This document shows positions 1-6,230 of a stretch of 11,577 nucleotides of DNA, one piece after another; position 1 is the stretch's first letter; each line of letters begins with the position of its first letter. Both the position numbers and the translations under genes were made by a program. Under the pieces are notes generated by a model. That model worked only from the letters and a program-made list of their open reading frames with translations. It made no database searches and was not told where the DNA came from. Source of the DNA: Cyclobacteriaceae bacterium. GTDB taxonomy: Bacteria > Bacteroidota > Bacteroidia > Cytophagales > Cyclobacteriaceae. The stretch covers positions 1 to 11,577 of the forward strand of contig JALWRJ010000518.1 in NCBI GenBank assembly GCA_026994125.1. Direction: 5' to 3'.

Positions 1-1007
1 AAGTTAAACCGTTCGTCACTTTTTTGGGAAAACAAATAAAATGTTGCCGCCATAAGCACAAGCCTGCTCGTCCATAGCACAATGACCAGCACTAAAGCCA
101 TTGAGTTAGCTAGTAACCAGGGCAACATAAGCCAGGCCAAAATCCACGATACAGAAAATAACCCAAGCGCCCATTTACTAAGCTGGCTATACAAAGTACC
201 TGCTGCTAAATGCCTTGTTTTTTGCCTTAAATAGGCTTTAATACTGGATTTAGGAAGGCTAAGGGTGTTGGCCTGGCTGCCAAGCACCCAGCGGGTATTG
301 CTTTGAGTGGCATATTTATTTACCCATAAATCGTCATCTCCTCCTTGCACATGCTGAAACCCCAGAAACCCTTTATTGGCCATAAATAATGCTTTGGAAT
401 AACTTAAATTACGGCCAACACCCATGTAAGGATTGCCTAATGCCGCAGCCCCCAGGTACTGAATGCCGGTTAGTATGGTTTCGAACCTAATAAAATAATT
501 AAGCAATCCAGGCTGCTGCTGGTAGGCCGAATAGCCCAATACCACCTGGGTGCGGGTGTCCCAGGCTCCGGCAAAGCAGGCCAACCATTGGGGCGATGTG
601 GGCATACAATCGGCATCGGTAAACACAAGTTGGTTAAAACCGGCTGCTTTAATGCCCAGGGTTAAGGCGTATTTTTTGGCGTTTACATGGTTGGGCAGGG
701 TATCAATATGTAGCACTTTTAATCTTGGATGCTTAGCTTGTTGCGATTGCAGAAAATCGAAACTGCCATCGGTAGAGCGGTCGTTTACTATAATAACCTC
801 AAATGTTGAATATTGCTGACCCAGCAAAGCCGGAATAAGTTTTTGCAGGTTAGTTAGCTCGTTTCGTGCAGCCACTACCACCGAAATACCTTCGCCCTGC
901 CGGGGAGTGGGAGGTTTAATTTTTACGATGCCGGCCAGCCATACCAGCCAATAAATAAGTTGAACAGCCAGTGCAACATAAAACAGAATTTCAGGTAGCG
1001 TTATCAT
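1..1007 (-). CDS. Family 2 glycosyltransferase, membrane-associated (3' end outside window)
   Basis: The reading frame is open from an ATG at 1007 to the window edge, giving 335 codons with no stop, so the C-terminus is missing. Residues 7-27 form a hydrophobic segment. A GT-A domain follows: VVVAARNE at 43-50, VNDRSTDGS at 74-82, the metal-binding DAD at 131-133 (in FTDADCMP), and GGDDDLW at 222-228, where the acidic residues are likely to include the catalytic base. RQKTRH at 261-266 occupies the position of the (Q/R)xxRW motif. From about 278 to 327 two or three membrane segments follow. Family 2 enzymes of this layout transfer a sugar from a nucleotide-sugar donor at the cytoplasmic face of the membrane. 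The acceptor, perhaps a cell-envelope glycan or lipid, cannot be read from the sequence. The gene diverges from tgt and has its own promoter element at 1026-1033. Confidence 0.9.
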   Translation of the reverse strand, partial: MITLPEILFYVALAVQLIYWLVWLAGIVKIKPPTPRQGEGISVVVAARNELTNLQKLIPALLGQQYSTFEVIIVNDRSTDGSFDFLQSQQAKHPRLKVLHIDTLPNHVNAKKYALTLGIKAAGFNQLVFTDADCMPTSPQWLACFAGAWDTRTQVVLGYSAYQQQPGLLNYFIRFETILTGIQYLGAAALGNPYMGVGRNLSYSKALFMANKGFLGFQHVQGGDDDLWVNKYATQSNTRWVLGSQANTLSLPKSSIKAYLRQKTRHLAAGTLYSQLSKWALGLFSVSWILAWLMLPWLLANSMALVLVIVLWTSRLVLMAATFYLFSQKSDERFN

Positions 1008-1025
1008 ATAAATTAGCAAAAGCGA

Positions 1026-1033
1026 CAAATATA
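1026..1033 (-). promoter_or_regulatory. Bacteroidota-type promoter -7 element for the glycosyltransferase
   Basis: The minus strand reads TATATTTG, an exact match to the TAnnTTTG consensus. It lies 18 bases before the ATG at 1007, which implies a leader of about 12-14 nt. The upstream TTG element is ambiguous: TTG at 1052-1050 (spacing 16) or TTTG at 1060-1057 (spacing 23). Confidence 0.5.
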
Positions 1034-1078
1034 GAGAATAATCATAGGCCAATAGCCAAACTCCTAAGCAACAATCCT

Positions 1079-1086
1079 TATTTTTG
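1079..1086 (+). promoter_or_regulatory. Bacteroidota-type promoter -7 element for tgt
   Basis: TATTTTTG matches TAnnTTTG exactly and lies 17 bases before the tgt ATG, implying a leader of about 13 nt. No convincing TTG is seen at -33, so this rests on one element only. It would drive tgt and probably the two genes after it. Confidence 0.45.
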
Positions 1087-1103
1087 CCGTCAATTTTAAG
1101 CCT

Positions 1104-2234
1104 ATGAAGTTTAGTTTACAAAGCAAAGATGCAAAATCAGGTGCCCGTGCAGGAGTTATTACCACCAACCACGGCAACATTGAAACCCCTATTTTTATGC
1201 CTGTAGGTACAGCAGGCTCGGTAAAGGCAGTGCATCAACGCGAACTAAATGAAGATATTAAGGCTCAAATTATTTTGGGCAATACCTACCATTTGTATTT
1301 GCGGCCCGGGCTCGATATTATACAAGGAGCCGGGGGGTTGCATCAATTTAATGGCTGGAACAAACCTATCCTTACCGATAGCGGAGGCTACCAGGTTTAT
1401 TCGCTGGCCGACAACCGCAAAATAGTAGAACAAGGTGTAACCTTTAAATCGCATGTTGATGGCTCTACACACCAATTTTCGCCCGAGCGGGTCATTGACA
1501 TTCAGCGAATAATTGGAGCCGATATAATGATGGCTTTTGATGAGTGCACACCCTACCCGTGCGATTACCACTATGCCGAACGTTCTATGCACCTAACCCA
1601 CCGTTGGCTCGAGCGTTGCATTACCCATTTCGATGCCACCGAACCCTTATACGGGCATAGCCAAACTCTTTTCCCAATTGTGCAGGGCAGTACATTTAAA
1701 GATTTACGCATGCAATCGGCCGAATTTATTGCCCGGCAAAACCGCGATGGCAATGCCATTGGAGGCCTTTCGGTTGGAGAGCCTGCCGAAGAAATGTATG
1801 CCATGACCGACCTGGTATGCCAAATATTACCTGCAGATAAACCCCGCTACCTGATGGGGGTAGGCACTCCGGCCAATATTTTAGAATCTATTAAGCTGGG
1901 AGTTGATATGTTCGATTGTGTAATGCCCACCCGCAATGCGCGCAATGGCATGTTATTTACTTCGGAAGGCATTATTAATATTAAAAACGAAAAATGGAAA
2001 GACGATTTTTCGCCTATTGATACACAACTGGGAGGATATGTAGATACCACCTATAGCAAAGCTTATTTAAGGCATTTAATTACTTCTAAAGAAATGCTTG
2101 GAGCTCAAATTGCAAGCATCCATAATTTAAGTTTTTATTTGTGGCTGGTAAAAGAAGCCCGCCAACAAATTATAAATGGTACGTTTTCTGCTTGGGTAGA
2201 ACCCATGATAACCCGTGTCTCCACCAGACTTTAA
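1104..2234 (+). CDS. tgt: Queuine/preQ1 tRNA-guanine transglycosylase Tgt, lacking the zinc cysteines
   Basis: Tgt exchanges guanine-34 in the anticodon of Asp, Asn, His and Tyr tRNAs for preQ1 in bacteria, the entry step of queuosine formation on tRNA. At 376 aa it is full length for the family. Visible motifs are DSGGYQ with the catalytic D92, FDECTP with D146 and C148 in the base pocket, GGLSVGE at 220-226, and DMFDCVMPTRNARNG at 268-282 with the nucleophile D271. The usual CxCxxC zinc motif is absent: the aligned stretch at 306-317 (DTQLGGYVDTTY) has no cysteine, although the fourth ligand, H340 in SIHNL, and the following YSKAYLRHL remain. The TIM-barrel active site is therefore intact but the zinc subdomain is altered. 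From memory, other Bacteroidota Tgts show the same loss. The gene opens a rightward unit with the YjgP/YjgQ permease 22 bp downstream. Confidence 0.97.
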   Translation: MKFSLQSKDAKSGARAGVITTNHGNIETPIFMPVGTAGSVKAVHQRELNEDIKAQIILGNTYHLYLRPGLDIIQGAGGLHQFNGWNKPILTDSGGYQVYSLADNRKIVEQGVTFKSHVDGSTHQFSPERVIDIQRIIGADIMMAFDECTPYPCDYHYAERSMHLTHRWLERCITHFDATEPLYGHSQTLFPIVQGSTFKDLRMQSAEFIARQNRDGNAIGGLSVGEPAEEMYAMTDLVCQILPADKPRYLMGVGTPANILESIKLGVDMFDCVMPTRNARNGMLFTSEGIINIKNEKWKDDFSPIDTQLGGYVDTTYSKAYLRHLITSKEMLGAQIASIHNLSFYLWLVKEARQQIINGTFSAWVEPMITRVSTRL

Positions 2235-2256
2235 ATCCGGTTAATAGTTCTATATT

Positions 2257-3330
2257 TTGAAAATCCTCGACCGCTATATTACCAAAAAACTCCTTACCAC
2301 CTTTTTGTTTGTGGTGTTTATTATAGTGGCCATTATAGTGGTAATAGATATTACCGAAAAAATTGATGATTTTAATAAGCCGGAAGTACCCATGGATAGA
2401 ATATGGCAATATTATGCCGATTTTATTCCCTGGATTGCCAACCTTATTTCGCCTATAACGGTTTTTATAGCTACTGTATTTGTAACAGCCAACATGGCTT
2501 CGCATACCGAAATAGTTTCTATTTTGGCTAGTGGCATTTCGTTTAAGCGTATGCTTTATCCTTATTTTTTAACCGCACTTATTATTGCTATTATTAGTTT
2601 TTACTTTAATGGTTGGGTTATCCCCGATGCCAATAAAAGCCGTAGGTCGTTCGAAATTGAATTTATTGAAGGTAAGTATTATTTCTCAAAAACAGATTTT
2701 CATGTACAGGCCAGCCCAACAGAGTATTTATACCTGGAAAGGTTCGATAACAACCGTAACATTGGGCATAAATTTACCTTAGAACGTATCGTGCAGGATA
2801 CCTTGCGCGAAAAACTTTCGGCCAACCAAATTGAGTGGAACGATTCCACCAAAAAATGGAAGTTAAAGCGTTGGCAACGAAGAGTTATTTTACCTAAAGG
2901 CGAACTGGTAACTTATGGTGCAGTGATGGATTCTTCACTGGTTATTATCCCCAAGGATTTTCAAAGCCAACACCGGTTATGGGAAACCCTTACCCTGCCC
3001 GAACTCGATGAAAAAATAAATGAAATAAGTAGCCGAGGACTGGAAGGAGCCAAAGTGTATAAAGTTGAAAAATATTTTAGATACACCATGCCGTTTACGG
3101 TTTTTGTATTGGTTTTTATCGGGGTTATAGTTTCCTCGCGTAAAAGCCGGGGGGGTACCGGGCTGCAAATAGCTGTTGGGTTTATCATTTCATTCATCTT
3201 TATCATTTTTGTAATTACCAGCCGGGGTTTTGCCGAAGGCGGCATTATTCCTCCAATTATTGCCGTTTGGATCCCCAATGTGGTATTTTCGGTGGTAGGT
3301 ATGTTTATGTATAAATATGTACCTCGCTAA
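2257..3330 (+). CDS. LptF/LptG (YjgP/YjgQ) family LPS-export permease, TTG start
   Basis: This is an inner-membrane subunit of the Lpt system, which with the ATPase LptB extracts lipopolysaccharide from the inner membrane and passes it to the periplasmic bridge. The 357 aa show the family layout: one membrane helix at about 12-30, a second at about 56-80, the coupling segment SHTEIVSILASGISFKRML at 82-100, a third helix at 103-121, a periplasmic beta-rich domain at about 130-270, and three C-terminal helices at about 275-352. The N-terminus MKILDRYI is the conserved beginning of the family and is encoded by TTG at 2257. The next in-frame ATG would remove the first helix, so TTG is the start. 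Whether it is the LptF or LptG paralogue is not certain; neighbours of tgt in Bacteroidota are, from memory, usually annotated LptF/LptG. The stop overlaps the next gene's ATG (TAATG). Confidence 0.93.
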   Translation: MKILDRYITKKLLTTFLFVVFIIVAIIVVIDITEKIDDFNKPEVPMDRIWQYYADFIPWIANLISPITVFIATVFVTANMASHTEIVSILASGISFKRMLYPYFLTALIIAIISFYFNGWVIPDANKSRRSFEIEFIEGKYYFSKTDFHVQASPTEYLYLERFDNNRNIGHKFTLERIVQDTLREKLSANQIEWNDSTKKWKLKRWQRRVILPKGELVTYGAVMDSSLVIIPKDFQSQHRLWETLTLPELDEKINEISSRGLEGAKVYKVEKYFRYTMPFTVFVLVFIGVIVSSRKSRGGTGLQIAVGFIISFIFIIFVITSRGFAEGGIIPPIIAVWIPNVVFSVVGMFMYKYVPR

Positions 3331-4214
3331 TGTTAGCTCGTAAGCCTTATTTACATTTACACTTGCTCGTAGTACTGTGGGGGTTTACCGCTATTTTGGG
3401 TTTGCTTATACAATTGCCCTTTGCACAAGTAGTATTTTACCGCACATTGCTTTCTTTTTTGGCTTTTATACCTGTACTGCTATGGGCAGGTGTATCGTTT
3501 AATGTGGAGCCAAAAGTTGGAACTAAGTTTATCCTTATGGGTATAATTATTAGTTTTCATTGGTTGTTGTTTTTTGGTGCGGCCAGGTATGCCAACGCTT
3601 CGGTTAGCCTTATTGGGCTGGCTACTACTTCGCTATGGACAGCCCTGCTGGAGCCCATTGCACGGAAACAACGAATAAGCAAACTCGAAGTATTCTTTGG
3701 CTTGGTTATTATTTCGGGTATTTACATTATTTATGCCGATGATTTTACCTACGGCTTGGGGCTTTTTATGTCTATTGGTTCTGCCTTTTTTGCCGCTTTG
3801 TTTTCGGTGGCTAATTCGTTGTTTGTAAAAAAACACCATCCGTTACAAATTACTTTTTTCGAAACAGGTGGGGCATTTTTAGGAAGCATTCCTTTTGTAA
3901 TTTGGCATGGTTTTAATAGCGGTGAGCACCTTAGAGTACCCAGCTTATCCGATGGAGGCTACCTGCTTATTTTGGCCTTAATATGCACGGTGTATGCCAA
4001 TGCCAGTTGGGTGTATATTTTAAAAAAAATATCGGCTTTTGCCGCCAACCTGGTTATTAACCTGGAACCCATATACGGCATTATACTGGCCTTGCTAATT
4101 TTTGGAAAATCCGAAGAAATGAACCCCGGATTTTATACCGGTGGGGCTATCATTATTGCCACCATTTTTACCTACCCGGTGGTTGCTCGCAGGTTTAAAG
4201 GTGGTTTAAAATAG
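3330..4214 (+). CDS. EamA/DMT-family transporter
   Basis: This is a 294-aa polytopic inner-membrane protein with about ten hydrophobic segments arranged as two EamA repeats (about 8-136 and 144-283). LWGFTAILG at 16-24 is typical of the first helix, and NLEPIYGIILALLIFGK at 244-260 closely matches the conserved penultimate region of the second repeat. The family exports or exchanges small metabolites such as amino acids or nucleotides. The substrate here cannot be predicted. The ATG at 3330 shares its A with the last base of the upstream permease TAA, so translation is probably coupled. It is the last gene of the tgt unit and ends facing a leftward gene across an 89-bp gap. Confidence 0.92.
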   Translation: MLARKPYLHLHLLVVLWGFTAILGLLIQLPFAQVVFYRTLLSFLAFIPVLLWAGVSFNVEPKVGTKFILMGIIISFHWLLFFGAARYANASVSLIGLATTSLWTALLEPIARKQRISKLEVFFGLVIISGIYIIYADDFTYGLGLFMSIGSAFFAALFSVANSLFVKKHHPLQITFFETGGAFLGSIPFVIWHGFNSGEHLRVPSLSDGGYLLILALICTVYANASWVYILKKISAFAANLVINLEPIYGIILALLIFGKSEEMNPGFYTGGAIIIATIFTYPVVARRFKGGLK

Positions 4215-4265
4215 AGCTTGCTGAAAAACGTCTTGCTTATTTACTATCAGTTTGTTAACTTCAAA

Positions 4266-4296
4266 TTTAGGGATTAAACTAGTCGCAAGCCCTAAA
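4266..4296. terminator. Possible weak hairpin between convergent genes
   Basis: TTTAGGG (4266-4272) and CCCTAAA (4290-4296) form a perfect 7-bp inverted repeat around a 17-nt loop, placed between the stop codons of the transporter and the leftward 368-aa gene. The loop is long and there is no strong T-run on either strand, so a terminator role is only a guess based on position. Confidence 0.25.
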
Positions 4297-4303
4297 ATAA
4301 AGG

Positions 4304-5410
4304 TTACTCTATTTTTATCCCGGTAAACCACAACCTAAAACTGCCATCGGCTGATAAATGGTTGGTGGCTATTTTCAGCCCTTCCAGGTCTATTTCGTCT
4401 TGCCAGGTAGTGCTTAACGAAGGTTTTGGAGTATTGCCCTTACGGAAACTCCATTCCAAAATGGTAAAATCTTTGGTAATGTAAAAATCGTACGCATCCC
4501 CCGGAGTATAACCATCGGTAGTATTGTACACAATGGTTAGTTTTTGAGTGGTTTGTTTGCTTAAAGGAGCCTGCGCCTCTTGTTGTAATGTTGCATTAAA
4601 GCCGGTATCCCAGGCTAACTGAAACGGGAATAATAGCCAATATTTATCGTTAATAAACTTATGATCGGCTATTTCCTGGCCTTTTTGCAATGTCCGGTGG
4701 TTAAACTGTAAGGTATCTTCTTTTTCGATTAGGGTAACCTGCCCCGAAGCCGGATGCCATTGCCAGCTACGCGACACCTGAATTTCGCCCTTTTGTACAT
4801 TAAATGTGTAGTAAAAAGTTTTATTCGCATTAAAATGAGCCAATCCATAACGGTCGGCTATGTGCTTAATTAATTTTTCTTCTTTGCTTAGGGGTAGCCT
4901 TACCGGGTAATCTACTATAAGCGTGGCATTGTGGCTGTATTGCTCAATACTCATTCCTTGCAATTCCAGGCCTTGCTGTTGGGCAAACTCATGTGCTATT
5001 TTATCTAGTTTTACCGGTGTGGGCATTATCATTGGCCGTATGTTAACCACCAATCTTATAGCCTTTTGGGCTTCAATAATGCGTTTTTCAGCCCTATTAG
5101 AAATAGATACAGCCTCTTTATAAGACAGCCCTACAAAATTATCTACCAACCCTATAGCTTCGTTGGCTTCGTTTTTATAGTTTACAATAAGTAACTTGGA
5201 TCCGGGGTGCTTGGTTTGTTGCTCACGTAGGCTATCCACCAAGTGGGTTAGTGTTTGGCTTTTATAGCTTCCCCGGTATGGTTGGCCGGCAATCAAATAG
5301 TTGTTTACCTCAACCAGCTCTGGTTTTATTTCATCAAAACCACCTAAACTGTAATTTATAACTACCCCCGCTATAATTACAAGAGCAGCAATTAAAAGAT
5401 TTCGTTTCAT
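4304..5410 (-). CDS. Membrane-anchored two-domain protein: GyrI-like domain plus LolA-like beta domain
   Basis: I do not recognise a named gene. Residues 4-20 of 368 are hydrophobic after MKRN and lack a clear cleavage site, so the protein is probably anchored in the inner membrane and faces the periplasm. Residues about 25-172 resemble a GyrI-like ligand-binding fold: a strand at IKPELVEVNNYLIAGQPYRG, a helix, strands at LLIVNYKN and LVDNFVGLSY, then RLVVNIRP and a second helix and strand ending LIVDYPVRLP. Residues about 175-368 are beta-rich with many aromatics (YYTFNVQKGE, SWQWHP, KYWLLFPFQLAWD, GYTPGDAYDFYI, FTILEWSF, FRLWFTGIKI), recalling LolA-like or DUF6503-type proteins of Bacteroidota. 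The domain calls are by eye. The gene follows a predicted outer-membrane barrel gene by 16 bp and is probably co-transcribed with it, suggesting an envelope role. Confidence 0.7.
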   Translation of the reverse strand: MKRNLLIAALVIIAGVVINYSLGGFDEIKPELVEVNNYLIAGQPYRGSYKSQTLTHLVDSLREQQTKHPGSKLLIVNYKNEANEAIGLVDNFVGLSYKEAVSISNRAEKRIIEAQKAIRLVVNIRPMIMPTPVKLDKIAHEFAQQQGLELQGMSIEQYSHNATLIVDYPVRLPLSKEEKLIKHIADRYGLAHFNANKTFYYTFNVQKGEIQVSRSWQWHPASGQVTLIEKEDTLQFNHRTLQKGQEIADHKFINDKYWLLFPFQLAWDTGFNATLQQEAQAPLSKQTTQKLTIVYNTTDGYTPGDAYDFYITKDFTILEWSFRKGNTPKPSLSTTWQDEIDLEGLKIATNHLSADGSFRLWFTGIKIE

Positions 5411-5426
5411 AAATTAAAGTTACAAC

Positions 5427-6128
5427 TTAAAAAACATACCTAATACCAATGCCAAACTGAAACTTAGTAAACGTAGGCTGATAGGTAATATCATAAAATA
5501 GGGAGCCTTCTAAAAAAGCCGAAATGGGGAGGTCGAAGTAGGCATACTCCAGGCCCATGTGTACTTCGGGCCCCATATAATCCCATTGTTTGGTAACCGA
5601 TCCAAACTCTTCAATGCCATTGCCCAGGTCTTCGTTAAAGCCATAAAGTACTTCGGCAAACCGCATTTCCCAGCCAAATCCGGCATAAATATCGAGACCC
5701 TTTAAAAATTTAGGCCCTTCCTGGTAAAAGCTTATTTTACCTGAAAAAAAATAGTCTTTTTTTACCTGGTGGTTTTCATATACCAGGCTATCAGAGCCGG
5801 GTAATGTTTCGTACAATTCACGGTAACGGTCTTTGTATAGCCCATAAGCCGCAATACCACCATCTACCGAAATAGCCAGCCATTTGGTGGCAAACAGCTT
5901 GTAAGTTAAGGCAAAGGGGTCGCCTGCCCTAAAACCAATGCCTTGGTAGGGGTACTCGCTAGGATGAAAAATAGGGCATATAACAGCCATTTTCTTATTC
6001 ATCCTAAACCTAAGTGGCTTTTTGGAATTACCATAGCGCTGGGTTAAACTACCCTGCTTTTTTTGCGCATACGAGTAGGTAAAGCCCAAACACAAAGCCA
6101 ACAGTAAAATTGATCTCATTTTACCCAT
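5427..6128 (-). CDS. Hypothetical exported protein, predicted outer-membrane beta-barrel
   Basis: I do not recognise a specific family. The N-terminus MGKMRSILLLALCLGFTYSYAQ is a clear signal peptide, probably cleaved after SYA or YAQ. The mature part of about 210 aa alternates short hydrophobic/aromatic strands with polar turns (FALTYKLFATKWLAISVDGG, LDIYAGFGWEMRFAEVLYGF, VHMGLEYAYFDLPISAFLEG, FQFGIGIRYVF). It ends in the aromatic residue F, as outer-membrane barrels do. A mid-protein variable section at about 100-125 (YETLPGSDSLVYENHQVKKD) may be a loop. Two starts are possible: ATG at 6128 or at 6119 (MRSILLL). The promoter-like element at 6134-6141 puts transcription start near 6128, which favours 6119 or leaderless translation. 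The two-domain gene follows 16 bp downstream. Confidence 0.7.
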   Translation of the reverse strand: MGKMRSILLLALCLGFTYSYAQKKQGSLTQRYGNSKKPLRFRMNKKMAVICPIFHPSEYPYQGIGFRAGDPFALTYKLFATKWLAISVDGGIAAYGLYKDRYRELYETLPGSDSLVYENHQVKKDYFFSGKISFYQEGPKFLKGLDIYAGFGWEMRFAEVLYGFNEDLGNGIEEFGSVTKQWDYMGPEVHMGLEYAYFDLPISAFLEGSLFYDITYQPTFTKFQFGIGIRYVF

Positions 6129-6133
6129 TCCAG

Positions 6134-6141
6134 CAAATATA
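6134..6141 (-). promoter_or_regulatory. Possible promoter -7 element for the barrel/two-domain gene pair
   Basis: The minus strand reads TATATTTG, an exact TAnnTTTG match just 5 bases before the ATG at 6128. I see no TTG at the expected distance upstream. If it is real, the two-gene unit is transcribed separately from the ABC exporter gene, which ends at 6231, and has almost no leader. Confidence 0.4.
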
Positions 6142-6213
6142 AGTTTAATTTTCGCACGATATATATGCGCTTGGAATATTCTGCTATAAAATTAAATATT
6201 AGTTCGTTTATTT

Positions 6214-6226
6214 TAGCAATATGCTA
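6214..6226 (-). terminator. Small perfect hairpin just after the ABC exporter stop
   Basis: TAGCA-ATA-TGCTA is a 5-bp inverted repeat with a 3-base loop, beginning 5 bases after the ABC transporter stop codon on the minus strand. It is followed by AAAATAAA rather than a T-run, so it may only stabilise an mRNA end or be chance. Confidence 0.2.
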
Positions 6227-6230
6227 CTTA

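Noticed and set aside
550-819. Rightward 89-codon open frame
   Set aside because: It lies wholly antisense to the glycosyltransferase catalytic domain, has no recognisable protein features, and covers the DAD-motif coding region.
2170-2505. Leftward 111-codon open frame across the tgt/permease junction
   Set aside because: It is antisense to two well-supported genes, with a composition that simply mirrors their codons.
2961-3278. Leftward open frames inside the permease gene (also 2977-3168)
   Set aside because: They are reverse-strand reads of the C-terminal membrane helices, with no independent signal for translation.
6150-6172. Alternating AT-rich palindrome-like stretch (CGCACGATATATATGCG)
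   Set aside because: Only four end bases pair cleanly and the centre is simple TA repeats, so it is too weak to call an operator or hairpin.
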